Origin: G963691885 sp963691885
Lineage (GTDB): Bacteria; Pseudomonadota; Alphaproteobacteria; UBA8366; Aestuariispiraceae
NCBI GenBank assembly: GCA_963691885.1
Contig: OY829843.1
Span: 4,526,001-4,590,000 of the forward strand
Reading direction: 5' to 3'
DNA: 64,000 nt
Shown: piece by piece, positions 19,473 through 28,428 of the stretch
Numbering within the stretch: position 1 is the stretch's first letter
Layout: the number at the start of each line of letters is the position of its first letter
Notes under the pieces: generated by a model
The model's database searches: none
What the model was told of the DNA's origin: nothing
Seen by the model: only the letters and a program-made list of their open reading frames with translations
Translations under genes and position numbers: made by a program

Positions 19473-19504
19473 GGCAGTTTCCTGACTCTTAGAGGATACC
19501 CCAT

Positions 19505-20116
19505 TCAGTAAAGGGCATCCCGATATCGCTTGATCATGTCCTCTTGGGTTTCAGGCGCCTCGGCAAGATTGATCTGATCCTTCAGCATCTGTCCCATCGT
19601 AGGCAGGTCAGACCTTTCGCCCCAACTATCCGGCTGCCACAGGCTGGACCGCATCAGGGCTTTGGCACAATGCAGATAGGCCTCTCTCACCGTAACACTG
19701 ATCACCGTTTTCGGTGTCTTGCCTTTTACCTCAAACATCCCTGTCAGTTCCGGATCATCGCGGATTTCAGCAACCCCGTTGATCCGCAAAGTCTCATCCA
19801 CCGAGGGCACCAGAAATATCAACCCGACCGCCGGATTACTGACAATGTTCTGCAGGCTATCCAGCCTGTTATTGCCGGGCCGGTCCGGTATCAGAAGGGT
19901 TTTGTCATTATGGACATGAACGAATCCCGGCGCGTCCCCCCTTGGGGAAACGTCCATTAACTGGTCTTCCCCCCGTGTTGCCAGCATCAGGAATGGGGAT
20001 TTCCCAATAAAAGTAACACAATGCGGGTCCAGATGACTGAGAACCTTGCGCATTGCCCGGTCGCCCGGCAAGGCGTAGAGGTCCCTCAGGGACGCTGTGC
20101 TCTCGATCTTTGCCAT
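19505..20116 (-). CDS. FMN-dependent PPOX-type flavoprotein
   Basis: A 203-residue split-barrel flavoprotein of the pyridoxamine-phosphate-oxidase superfamily, in the MSMEG_1061-like subgroup (FMN or F420 users). It shows PFLMLATRGEDQLMDVSPRGDAPGFV, the flavin-binding DKTLLIPDRPGNNRLDSLQNI, and VREAYLHCAKALMRSSLW near the C terminus. It is probably a reductase or detoxifying enzyme of unknown substrate. It lies 30 nt downstream of the amidohydrolase gene, so it may be part of that transcript. Confidence 0.85.
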   Translation of the reverse strand: MAKIESTASLRDLYALPGDRAMRKVLSHLDPHCVTFIGKSPFLMLATRGEDQLMDVSPRGDAPGFVHVHNDKTLLIPDRPGNNRLDSLQNIVSNPAVGLIFLVPSVDETLRINGVAEIRDDPELTGMFEVKGKTPKTVISVTVREAYLHCAKALMRSSLWQPDSWGERSDLPTMGQMLKDQINLAEAPETQEDMIKRYRDALY

Positions 20117-20146
20117 ATCGCTACACTTTCAGTTTGGCGTTCGGTT

Positions 20147-21412
20147 TCAGGACTCGTTATGTCCGGCACGATGCCAGCCCGCTGTTTCAATCATCGCGTA
20201 ATAAAGAACGTTACAACCGGCCTCGAGATCCTCAGGCGTCGCATTCTCGATCTCATTATGACTGATTCCATCCTCACAGGGTGTAAAGATCATGGCGGTT
20301 GGCACTTTTCGGGCCGCATAGATCGCATCATGCCCGGCGCCAGAGATGATTTCCTGGGCCGGGAGGTTATGCGCCCTGGTTCCCGCAGCCACCTTCTCTA
20401 CCAATTCAGGGGTGAATGGTGTCGGCGGAAAGTACCAGAAATCGACAATGTCGATGGTCAGGTCACTCGCTTCGGCCAGTTCGGCGCAATATGCCTTCAA
20501 CGCCGCATCCATTTCCGAAAGGGTGGCATCATCCGGATGCCGAAAATCTGTTGTCAGAAACACTTCGCCTGGAATGACATTCCTGGAATTCGGGCGGTTC
20601 TGGAGAAAGCCGACCGTTGCACAGGCGGATGGCGCGAACTGATGGCCAATCTCATTCACGCGCTGGATGATCTTTGACGCCCCGACCAGCGCGTCACGGC
20701 GTACAGGCATGGGTGTTGGACCGGCATGGGCCTCCATCCCGGTAACGGTGATCTCATGCCATCGCTGCCCCTGGGCACCCGTTACAATGCCGATCGGCAG
20801 TTCTGCCGCCTCCAGGATTGGTCCCTGTTCAATATGGGCCTCAAAATAGGCCGACATTTCATGGCTGGTGGCATCGACGTCCCCGGCATACCCAATGCGT
20901 TCAAGCTCATCACCGAACCGTTTGCCGTCTATGTCGGTTTTGTCGAGGATCTCCTCCAAGGTAAACGCCCCTCCATATACGCCCGACCCCATCATAGCAG
21001 GCGAAAACCGGCTGCCTTCCTCATTGGTCCAGACGATAACCTCCATCGGTGCATCGGTTTCGATGCCCTGATCATTCAGGGACCGCATCACTTCCAACCC
21101 GGCGAGCACGCCATACACGCCATCAAATCGGCCGCCGGTCGGTTGACTGTCGAGGTGAGATCCCGTGGCCACCGGCGCAAGGGACGGATCCTTGCCGGGT
21201 CGCCGTGCCAGTATGTTACCGACCTGATCAACCCTGATCTCAAGCCCCGCTTCACGGCACCATTCACAAAAGAGGTCACGCCCCGCCTTATCGATATCAG
21301 TCAGCGCAAGACGGCAAACACCACCCTTGGGTGTCGCCCCGTGCTTTGCCATTTCCATCAAACTGTCCCAAAGGCGTTCCCCATTTATCCGCGGCGGCAA
21401 CATCTCACTCAT
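20147..21412 (-). CDS. M20-family N-carbamoyl-amino-acid hydrolase / allantoate amidohydrolase
   Basis: About 421 residues. Dinuclear metal amidohydrolase of the AllC/HyuC/beta-ureidopropionase group, cleaving N-carbamoyl amino acids or ureido compounds. Metal-binding segments are present in order: TGSHLDSQPTGGRFDGVYGV, VWTNEEGSRFSP, EAHIEQGPILE and SGAGHDAIYAA; the C-terminal ISHNEIENATPEDLEAG carries the last histidine. The start at 21412 (MSEMLPPR) is preferred to the 5'-extended frame. It is divergent from the RidA/arylformamidase fusion gene, which suggests a shared amide or pyrimidine-type catabolic unit; the substrate is not determined. Confidence 0.87.
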   Translation of the reverse strand: MSEMLPPRINGERLWDSLMEMAKHGATPKGGVCRLALTDIDKAGRDLFCEWCREAGLEIRVDQVGNILARRPGKDPSLAPVATGSHLDSQPTGGRFDGVYGVLAGLEVMRSLNDQGIETDAPMEVIVWTNEEGSRFSPAMMGSGVYGGAFTLEEILDKTDIDGKRFGDELERIGYAGDVDATSHEMSAYFEAHIEQGPILEAAELPIGIVTGAQGQRWHEITVTGMEAHAGPTPMPVRRDALVGASKIIQRVNEIGHQFAPSACATVGFLQNRPNSRNVIPGEVFLTTDFRHPDDATLSEMDAALKAYCAELAEASDLTIDIVDFWYFPPTPFTPELVEKVAAGTRAHNLPAQEIISGAGHDAIYAARKVPTAMIFTPCEDGISHNEIENATPEDLEAGCNVLYYAMIETAGWHRAGHNES

Positions 21413-21513
21413 CGATACACATTCCCATTTCAAACGGTTTTCCTTCACCCCAGCCTATCGCCTATACTCCCGCTCCAACAGAGTTTTTAAATGTCACATA
21501 CAGGAATACAGAG

Positions 21514-22758
21514 ATGATCGTAAAACAGGTAACCGTTGCGCCCGACCTGACCAGTGTCGCCGACCTAAACCCCAATGCAAAACTGATCATCTCCCCCGCT
21601 GTAACTATTCAAGACCTAGAAACCGACCCTGTGGCCGATCCCGTCATGCTGTTTCGCGCCCTACTCTCTGTGTTGAGTGGTAAACTGGCTGCGCAGGGCG
21701 CTTTTGCCCCGCATCTGGAACATATGACCATCCGCGTTCCAAGCTACAGCGCCTTCGTCGCCATGATCGACGACTATGACCTCATTTACCGCGAAGTCTT
21801 TGCCGGAAACTTTCCGGAGATCTCGCTGATTGAAGACAAAACACTGTCGACACCGGTAATTCAGGCGGCCGCCCTAATCCCCCAAACCGATCCCACCGAA
21901 AAAGTATACGGCGGGTTCACACAGGCAGAGATCAGTTTTCAATACAGTCCTCGTGCACAGGCACCGAACTTCGAAGAATACTTCACCCTGTGGAGAGAAG
22001 CGGGTCCCGCCTATCAGAAAAGACGTGTTGCCGAACTGAGCTTCGGACCGTCAAAGAAGGAACGCATCGACCTCTTCATGCCTGAAGGTGTCGACAAGCC
22101 ACCCTTGCATGTCTTCATCCACGGCGGCTATTGGCAGGCGATGGACAAAGCCGGTCATTGTCATATGGCCAATGGCCTGATCGAGACAGGTATCGCCGTT
22201 GCGATGGTCAATTACGACCTTATGCCGGAAGTAGAGATGGCGGAGATCGTTCGGCAATGCCGTGCCGCAATGGTGCATCTTTACAATGCCGGCCCGGAAT
22301 ACGGTTATGACGAGTCCAGAATTACAGTCTCCGGCCATTCCGCCGGCGGCCATTTGTCCGGCGTCCTTGCATGTACGAACTGGTCTGAATTTGATCCATC
22401 CGCCCCTCAAGACCTGATTAAAGGCGCCGCTCCAATTTCCAGCCTGTTTGATCTGGAACCGTTGGCACAAACCGGGATGAAACGGGTATTGCGCTTTACA
22501 AAGGACGTGATCGAGACCTGGAGCCCCATCTACATGACGCCACAAAGGCCGTTACCGATCGTGTTGGCAGCGGGCGGTGACGAAAGCGGGGAATTTCGTC
22601 GTCAGACAGCCCTGTTTTCAGACCATATGACGAAACATGGTTGTGAGGTGACGCTCGTTGACATGCCCGGCCACAATCATTTTTCAATCGCCCAGGATCT
22701 GAACGACCCGAATGGCACCCTGACAAGGGCAATTGCCGAACTGGTTCAAAAGACCTGA
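21514..22758 (+). CDS. RidA-like domain fused to arylformamidase-like alpha/beta hydrolase
   Basis: 414 residues from the ATG with AGGA 8 nt upstream. Residues 1-120 look like a YjgF/RidA domain (KLIISPAVTIQDL, HLEHMTIRVPSYSAFVAMID, then EVFAGNFPEISLIE and VIQAAALI), but the arginine used by RidA deaminases is not seen. Residues about 140-414 are an alpha/beta hydrolase of the kynurenine-formamidase/esterase group: oxyanion motif HGGYW (203-207), nucleophile Ser276 in GHSAGG, Asp356 in GGDESGEF and His in GHNHF (387-389). It probably hydrolyses a formamide, carbamoyl or ester substrate. It is divergent from the amidohydrolase gene by about 100 nt and convergent with the M24 gene. Confidence 0.8.
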   Translation: MIVKQVTVAPDLTSVADLNPNAKLIISPAVTIQDLETDPVADPVMLFRALLSVLSGKLAAQGAFAPHLEHMTIRVPSYSAFVAMIDDYDLIYREVFAGNFPEISLIEDKTLSTPVIQAAALIPQTDPTEKVYGGFTQAEISFQYSPRAQAPNFEEYFTLWREAGPAYQKRRVAELSFGPSKKERIDLFMPEGVDKPPLHVFIHGGYWQAMDKAGHCHMANGLIETGIAVAMVNYDLMPEVEMAEIVRQCRAAMVHLYNAGPEYGYDESRITVSGHSAGGHLSGVLACTNWSEFDPSAPQDLIKGAAPISSLFDLEPLAQTGMKRVLRFTKDVIETWSPIYMTPQRPLPIVLAAGGDESGEFRRQTALFSDHMTKHGCEVTLVDMPGHNHFSIAQDLNDPNGTLTRAIAELVQKT

Positions 22759-22768
22759 CCTATGATGG

Positions 22769-24019
22769 CTATAGCCAATCCAACTCATAGGGATAGGACG
22801 ACAGGCGCTCCACACCAGTCTCTGTGATCAGAACCTGCTCTTCCAGTTTGACCCCTTCGCGACCGCCGTGAGATCCAATATAACTCTCGACGCATAAAGT
22901 CATACCAGCCTCAATCGTGCCGTTAAGACCTTTGGTTTCCCAATCGGCAAAATGCTTTATAGAGGGATACTCATCGGCCAGACCAACCCCGTGTATGAGG
23001 CTGGCATACCGGTTTGACAGGAATTCTTCCGGTATCGGCCAGGCATTTTCCGAGACTTCACGAAAGCTCATACCCGGTTTCAGCATATTGATGTTGTGTT
23101 CCATCTGCTCAAAGGATTTGGCGTAAAGCCGCCTTTGTTCGTCGGATGGTTTGCCATCACCCGCCAGCCAGGATCGGGATATGTCAGAGCAATATCCATA
23201 GGGCCCAATCAGATCGGTATCGAAACTGACCATATCGCCCTTTTCAATCTGGCGCATCGAACATTCCCGAAACCAGGGATTGGTTCTGGGGCCAGATGAC
23301 AATAGACGGGTTTCAATCCATTCACCGCCCATCGCAATGTTGGTCCGATGCAGTTCTGCCCATAGCGCATTCTCGGTAATACCGGGTTTCAGGGCCGCAC
23401 GCATCGAATCCATACCCGCTTCACAGGCGTCAATCGCCGCTTTCATAAGGACCAGCTCGTCCGCCGACTTTATCGCCCGGGCCCGCTCACAAACCTCGTC
23501 CCCTTCATGCAAGGTCAGATTCATCGCGCGCAAGGCATCCGTGCCCAGGAAGGACAAATGGTCAACGGCAATATGCCGATTACCGCCGCCGTGACGTGTG
23601 ACCAGATCCGATATCTGGTGTGCAAAGTTCTTGGCACGATCCGGGCACCTCTCCCCGGCCGAGAAGAAGAAAAAGGCCGAAATCGCCCTGTATTCATCGA
23701 CGGTGGGAAGATCCTCCGCCAGATGCGGCAAATTCGCGTAATCAAATAGAACAAGCGGACCATCGGTGCACAGAAACGCACATCTTGTTTCATAATGAGA
23801 GCACCAGACCTGCATGTTTGTAGCATCGGTCGCATAGCGTGTGTTGATTTGATTGAACATCAACAATCCGGCCAGATCGCGTTTGCGCAGCTGGGCCTGC
23901 AGCTTTTCCACCCGCTCGAGGCGCACCTTATTCAGAATGTCGGGCGCCGGCGCAAATTCCATCGCGCCATGTTGCCGTATGGGCTTTACGCCCAGCTTCG
24001 TCGGTTCGAGATCGTCCAT
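22769..24019 (-). CDS. M24-family metalloenzyme, DddP-like (DMSP lyase or Xaa-Pro peptidase relative)
   Basis: A 416-residue creatinase/aminopeptidase-P fold protein with strong resemblance to the DMSP lyase DddP. Metal ligands expected for DddP are in place: Asp267 and Asp269 (SFDTDLIG), Asp279, His343, Glu378 (CVESYIG) and Glu393 (KLEEQVLITE). The DddP residues proposed for catalysis, a Tyr five residues before and an Asp six after the metal His, are also conserved (Tyr338, Asp349). GGEWIETRLLSSGPRTNPWF is the shared mid-domain motif. Many DddP relatives are not DMSP lyases, so the reaction is unproven. GGAGG precedes the ATG. Confidence 0.78.
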   Translation of the reverse strand: MDDLEPTKLGVKPIRQHGAMEFAPAPDILNKVRLERVEKLQAQLRKRDLAGLLMFNQINTRYATDATNMQVWCSHYETRCAFLCTDGPLVLFDYANLPHLAEDLPTVDEYRAISAFFFFSAGERCPDRAKNFAHQISDLVTRHGGGNRHIAVDHLSFLGTDALRAMNLTLHEGDEVCERARAIKSADELVLMKAAIDACEAGMDSMRAALKPGITENALWAELHRTNIAMGGEWIETRLLSSGPRTNPWFRECSMRQIEKGDMVSFDTDLIGPYGYCSDISRSWLAGDGKPSDEQRRLYAKSFEQMEHNINMLKPGMSFREVSENAWPIPEEFLSNRYASLIHGVGLADEYPSIKHFADWETKGLNGTIEAGMTLCVESYIGSHGGREGVKLEEQVLITETGVERLSSYPYELDWL

Positions 24020-24199
24020 TCTATGCGCCCTCCCCGCCCTGTTTGGCGTTATCTGTTAAGTTTCTCAGATATTCGACCTTGGAAGGGGCCAATAGCGACA
24101 CTGCCTGTTCCGAAAAGTGTCAAAACGCCGTGCTCACCGCTGGTATAACCGGCTGGGGAGTGGCACGATCCAAGCAGTAGTGAACATTAAAGCAGTGCC

Positions 24200-25477
24200 A
24201 TGATTTCCGATCCCGACGCCCCATCATACTACAGGGCCAGCGCCCATGAATTTCCAGATCACCCGCCGCTCGATGGTGATTTTGATGTCGATGTCTGTGT
24301 GATCGGTGCGGGTTTTACCGGATTGTCAGCAGCCCTGGATCTGGCGCAGGCAGGGTACAGTGTTGCGATACTTGAGGCACGGACGGTTGGTTTCGGGGCC
24401 TCTGGTCGCAATGGCGGACAGATCTGCACAGGCTTTTCACCCGGCATGGGAAAAGCGGAAAAGCGTCTCAGCGATGCTGACGCCAAAATTGCCTGGGATG
24501 TCGTTGATGGTGCGATCTCACTCGTCCAGGAACGGGTGGATACCCACAAGATCGATTGTGATCTTAAATGGGGCTATCTGCATGTGGCGACGAAAGACCG
24601 CCACAATAGCGAACTGGCCGAGCATCGCGACGAATTTGCAAAATACGGGTATGAAGGCCTAACGTTACTGGACAAGGCTGGCGTAGAGGAACGCCTTGGA
24701 AGCGAGGTCTATAAAGGGGGACTTTGGGAACCGAAAGGTGGCCACATCCACCCTCTCAACTACTGCATTGGCCTGGCTCGCGCCGCAACAGAGGCTGGTG
24801 CAAAGCTCTATGAAAATTCCGCAGCCCTTCAGATAGAGACAGGGGCAAATCCTTCTGCAACCACCGCGAAGGGTAAGGTAAACGCCAAGTTCATGGTTCT
24901 GGCTGGCAACGCCTATCTGCAGGATGCCGTTCCCTATCTTTACCGTCGGCTGATGCCGGTGCAGAGCTATATTCTGGCAACGGAACCCCTGGGTGAGAAC
25001 TTCGCGAAGAGCCTCATCCGGGATGATGATGCGATCTGTGATTCCAACTTCATCGTGAACTACTACCGGCTGAGTGGCGATAAGCGGATGCTGTTTGGCG
25101 GGCGCGCCAGCTATTCAACCCTGCAACCCCGGGATCTGTTCAAATTCATGAAACCCCGCATGCTGGAGGTTTACCCGCAACTGAACGAGGCGAAGCTGGA
25201 TTATTGCTGGGGCGGTTATATCGGGATCACGGTTGATCGTATGCCGCATCTGGGCCGGATCGGAACTTCGACGCTGTATGCACAGGGGTTCTCCGGGCAG
25301 GGCGTTGCACTGTCTGGCATATGCGGCCGGTTGATGGCCAATGCCATTCGCGGTCAGGCAGAGCAGTTTGATGTGATGTCAAAATTTCAGCCACCGGTAT
25401 TCCCTGGCGGGAAATTGCGAACCCCTGCCCTCGTCCTGGCAATGCTGTATTACCGATTACAGGATATGATGCCCTGA
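24200..25477 (+). CDS. DAO-family FAD oxidoreductase (PuuB-like amine oxidase)
   Basis: A 425-residue flavoenzyme. The N-terminal Rossmann FAD motif VCVIGAGFTGLSAALDLA, the following GASGRNGGQICTG and the C-terminal GRIGTSTLYAQGFSGQGVALSG place it with gamma-glutamylputrescine oxidase-type and related DAO-fold amino-acid/amine oxidases. It probably oxidises an N-substituted amine or amino acid to an aldehyde or keto acid with release of ammonia. It diverges from the DddP-like gene. The substrate is open. Confidence 0.85.
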   Translation: MISDPDAPSYYRASAHEFPDHPPLDGDFDVDVCVIGAGFTGLSAALDLAQAGYSVAILEARTVGFGASGRNGGQICTGFSPGMGKAEKRLSDADAKIAWDVVDGAISLVQERVDTHKIDCDLKWGYLHVATKDRHNSELAEHRDEFAKYGYEGLTLLDKAGVEERLGSEVYKGGLWEPKGGHIHPLNYCIGLARAATEAGAKLYENSAALQIETGANPSATTAKGKVNAKFMVLAGNAYLQDAVPYLYRRLMPVQSYILATEPLGENFAKSLIRDDDAICDSNFIVNYYRLSGDKRMLFGGRASYSTLQPRDLFKFMKPRMLEVYPQLNEAKLDYCWGGYIGITVDRMPHLGRIGTSTLYAQGFSGQGVALSGICGRLMANAIRGQAEQFDVMSKFQPPVFPGGKLRTPALVLAMLYYRLQDMMP

Positions 25478-25499
25478 GCGGACAACGCCGCTCGAAGGT

Positions 25500-25931
25500 T
25501 CAAACATGGGCCGGGATGATATCCCCTGTGCCCAGAAGGTTCATAACGTCCAGCGCGGCGGCCCGTTCCTGGGGCGTAAAGACACCATCTGCTGTGCTGA
25601 TCGCCACAGTCATCTTGGCCACAAGAAGGGCACTTTCAGAATCCTCTGCGATCTCAAACAGGGCATCCGCCATTTTTGTATGGCCAGCAGCCGCATCTTC
25701 GACCAACGCATCCTTGTATTCATTGAAAAGGTCGACGCCTTCATGCGGATCAAAAACGCTTAGCCGCTCCAGACTTTCAAGAATGTCGTCCAGCCGGCCA
25801 CGCTCACTGAAACTGACCTCACCATCGGCCATCGCGACATAGGCGCAAGCCGCCATCGCCGCCTCCAGGAAAGGACGGTTTCTGTGACGTTCAGCTGCAT
25901 CGTGCAGCGCTTCTTTCAGCTTCTCGAACAT
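25500..25931 (-). CDS. TerB-family protein
   Basis: A 143-residue all-helical TerB/DjlA-N-like protein. It has the duplicated acidic metal-binding motif, VAMADGEVSFSERGRLDDIL at residues 32-51 and VAISTADGVFTPQERAA near residues 110-125. TerB proteins were named for tellurite resistance, but stand-alone ones are general stress or membrane-associated proteins. No other ter genes are present. Confidence 0.85.
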   Translation of the reverse strand: MFEKLKEALHDAAERHRNRPFLEAAMAACAYVAMADGEVSFSERGRLDDILESLERLSVFDPHEGVDLFNEYKDALVEDAAAGHTKMADALFEIAEDSESALLVAKMTVAISTADGVFTPQERAAALDVMNLLGTGDIIPAHV

Positions 25932-26036
25932 CTAATCCTCACACACGTCACAATAATGCGGCCAAAGAATTCTGGTCGCAAGCGTGAATGAGCGGCTTTC
26001 TCTGGATCACCTGTTTTAGATTGGACGAAGTATCCC

Positions 26037-27056
26037 CTAACCAGCCTGTTTCAGGGCCACCATTTGGTCAATCGCACCGAAAATGCTCTGACCTGCCGCA
26101 TCATGCATTTCAATCCGCACGCGGTCCCCAAATTTCATGAACTCTGTCTTGGGCGCACCGGTTGAGATTGTTTCGATCATCCTGAGTTCAGCCAGGCATG
26201 AATAGCCCACGCCACCATCTTTGATCGCTGAGCCATGTTCGGTATCTTGTTTGTTTGAAACGGTGCCGGAACCGATAATCGTCCCTGCCCCAAGCGGTCG
26301 TGTTTTCGCAGCATGTGAAATCAGTGTGGGAAAATCAAAGGTCATATCCTGACCCGCATCCGGTTTTCCAAACGGCGCATCGTTCAGCCAGGAAAGCAAC
26401 GGCAGGTGCAGCTTCGCGCCATCCCATGCGGTACCCAATTCGTCCGGCGTTACAGCGACGGGGGAGAAAGCACTTGATGGTTTGGCGTGAAAAAACCCGA
26501 ACCCTTTTGAAAGCTCGCCGGGGATAAGACCCCGCAGGGAGACATCATTCACCAACATTATGAGGCGAATACTCTCAGCAGCGGCTTCACGATCGGCACC
26601 CATCGCAACGTCATCTGTTGCAACGGCGATTTCCCCCTCAAAGTCGATCCCCCAGGCCTCATCACCCATGATGATTGGATCATTGGGCCCAAGAAAACTG
26701 TCGGAACCACCCTGATACATCAGGGGATCCGTCCAGAAACTCTCCGGCATTGGCGCATTCCGGGCTTTTCGAACCAGTTCGACATGGTTCACATAGGCCG
26801 AACCATCGGCCCATTGATAAGCCCGCGGCAATGGAGAGGCCATCACAGCCGGATCATAATCCACCAGCCCCTCTGCGGTGCCTGTATTGACAGCATCAGA
26901 AAGCTGCCGCAACCGCGCTTCGCATTCCGCCCAATTGTCGAGCGCGGCTTGCAGTGTTGGCGCAATTTCTGCCGCCTCCACCATCTTTTTCAGATCGCGC
27001 CGGATAACCACCAGGGTGCCATCACGCCCGCCGGCTTTCAGGGAACCGAGCTTCAT
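26037..27056 (-). CDS. Fumarylacetoacetate hydrolase-family protein
   Basis: 339 residues; probable last step of tyrosine/homogentisate breakdown, cleaving fumarylacetoacetate to fumarate and acetoacetate. FAH-fold motifs are DFEGEIAVATDDVAMGADRE, VNDVSLRGLIPGELSKGFGFFHAKPSSAFSPVAV and the C-terminal TIIGSGTVSNKQ and FMKFGDRVRIEM. It lies 30 nt downstream of homogentisate dioxygenase on the same strand, which strongly supports the pathway. AGGAG precedes the ATG. Maleylacetoacetate isomerase is not in the window. Confidence 0.88.
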   Translation of the reverse strand: MKLGSLKAGGRDGTLVVIRRDLKKMVEAAEIAPTLQAALDNWAECEARLRQLSDAVNTGTAEGLVDYDPAVMASPLPRAYQWADGSAYVNHVELVRKARNAPMPESFWTDPLMYQGGSDSFLGPNDPIIMGDEAWGIDFEGEIAVATDDVAMGADREAAAESIRLIMLVNDVSLRGLIPGELSKGFGFFHAKPSSAFSPVAVTPDELGTAWDGAKLHLPLLSWLNDAPFGKPDAGQDMTFDFPTLISHAAKTRPLGAGTIIGSGTVSNKQDTEHGSAIKDGGVGYSCLAELRMIETISTGAPKTEFMKFGDRVRIEMHDAAGQSIFGAIDQMVALKQAG

Positions 27057-27086
27057 TTCATTCTCCTGTAACGGATTGTTCTGGTT

Positions 27087-28232
27087 TTAATCAGACGGGT
27101 TTTGCCCACCCCAGGAATTTACATAGGCCGTGTTTTCAACCCCGGACGGCAAGTCACCCACCTGCAGGGCATCGCGTGTATCAATCATCACCGCATATTC
27201 ATCCGTCGCGCTCTTCTTTGGCGTGAAAGCATTTTGCAGGGCTTTTGGATGCGGCCCGTGGGTGAAGCCGCAGGGATGAAAGGTCATCATCCCGGCATCA
27301 ATATTGTCCCGGCTGAAAAAATCTCCCGCGTGATAGAACAGTACCTCGTCATAGTCGTCATTGTTGTGAAAGAACGGAACCTTCAAGGCGTCATCGCCGC
27401 TTTCGAACGGTCTGGGCGCGAAGGTACAGACAACAAAACGTCCCGCAACGAATGTAGTATGTGCCGATGGGGGCAGATGGTATCGATGGCTCATCAAAGG
27501 ACGGATATCGCGCACATTAATGCGGACAGGGGCAAGATCTCCCTTCCAGCCGATCGCATCCAGCGGGTTGTAAGGATAAGTCATCATGGCAAACCGATTG
27601 CCACGTTTAACCCGCAACCGTGTTGGCGAGTTCGCACCCGCGTCTCGCTGAGACACAAATGCCTCATCGAGGCGCGGCGTATCCAGCATGGCAGGGTCGA
27701 AGATGGCATGCGCCCCTACCAAACCTTTATCAGGCAATCGATAGCTGGAATTTGTAGCCTCAATCAATAGTGCCGTTACTGCTTCTGTGCAGTCCAGCCG
27801 CCACATCGTGCCCCGCGGTAAGACGATAAAGTCCCCTGCCTCAACAGAAAGATGGCCATAGTCACAAAAGAGTTCACCAGAACCCGTATGGATAAAGATC
27901 AACTCATCTCCATCTGAATTTCGGGCGAGATGTTCCATACGATCAGGCGCCCGCCAGAAACGCATCTTCACACTCTCATTATGCAGGATCACGGGCGCAT
28001 CAAACGGACAAGGATGCACGGCATTCAGACGCATCAGGTCAAACGCCCGGGGCTGCAGATCTCCTTCGAAGGATGTCCAGCCGGTCGGAGGATTGCGATG
28101 ATACATATGGGTTGCTGGTCCGAAGAACCCTTCCTTCCCCAACTCGCGTTCATAGCTGCCCTCCGGCAAACTGGCATGGGCCTGACGCGATGTTTCGCCT
28201 TCGATCTTGGGGAAAGAAATGTAGTTCTTCAT
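27087..28232 (-). CDS. hmgA: Homogentisate 1,2-dioxygenase (short form)
   Basis: 381 residues; non-haem iron cupin enzyme opening homogentisate to maleylacetoacetate. It is shorter than the classical ~430-residue HmgA and lacks the usual YLSGFGNE start, but family segments are evident: FIHTGSGELFCDYGHLSVEAGDFIVLPRGTMWRL, the iron-site region DEVLFYHAGDFFSRDNIDAGMMTFHPCGFTHGPHP, and ATHMYHRNPPTGW. The ATG at 28232 (MKNYISFPKIEG) is chosen over an upstream extension. It is the first gene of an operon with the fumarylacetoacetase gene; a palindrome just upstream may control it. Confidence 0.85.
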   Translation of the reverse strand: MKNYISFPKIEGETSRQAHASLPEGSYERELGKEGFFGPATHMYHRNPPTGWTSFEGDLQPRAFDLMRLNAVHPCPFDAPVILHNESVKMRFWRAPDRMEHLARNSDGDELIFIHTGSGELFCDYGHLSVEAGDFIVLPRGTMWRLDCTEAVTALLIEATNSSYRLPDKGLVGAHAIFDPAMLDTPRLDEAFVSQRDAGANSPTRLRVKRGNRFAMMTYPYNPLDAIGWKGDLAPVRINVRDIRPLMSHRYHLPPSAHTTFVAGRFVVCTFAPRPFESGDDALKVPFFHNNDDYDEVLFYHAGDFFSRDNIDAGMMTFHPCGFTHGPHPKALQNAFTPKKSATDEYAVMIDTRDALQVGDLPSGVENTAYVNSWGGQNPSD

Positions 28233-28268
28233 GGCCACAACCTGCTTTGAATCGGGACAAACAGAAAT

Positions 28269-28286
28269 TAGTTTCAAATGAAACTA
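28269..28286. promoter_or_regulatory. Palindromic operator candidate upstream of hmgA
   Basis: Perfect 7-bp inverted repeat TAGTTTC-AAAT-GAAACTA, 37 nt before the hmgA start and within a 196-nt divergent promoter region. Size and symmetry suit a dimeric MarR- or GntR-type repressor. The regulator gene is not in the window. Confidence 0.6.
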
Positions 28287-28428
28287 TATCAGTGAGTCGT
28301 AGACGGCAAGACAAACCAGACCAAACGCGCGCGAAAACGTGATCTTCTGAAACGAGAAATTCAATCCCCTCGATCCCGGACCCCGTATAGGATTCACGAT
28401 ACTGCAAAACGGAACAGGTCGCGTACGC

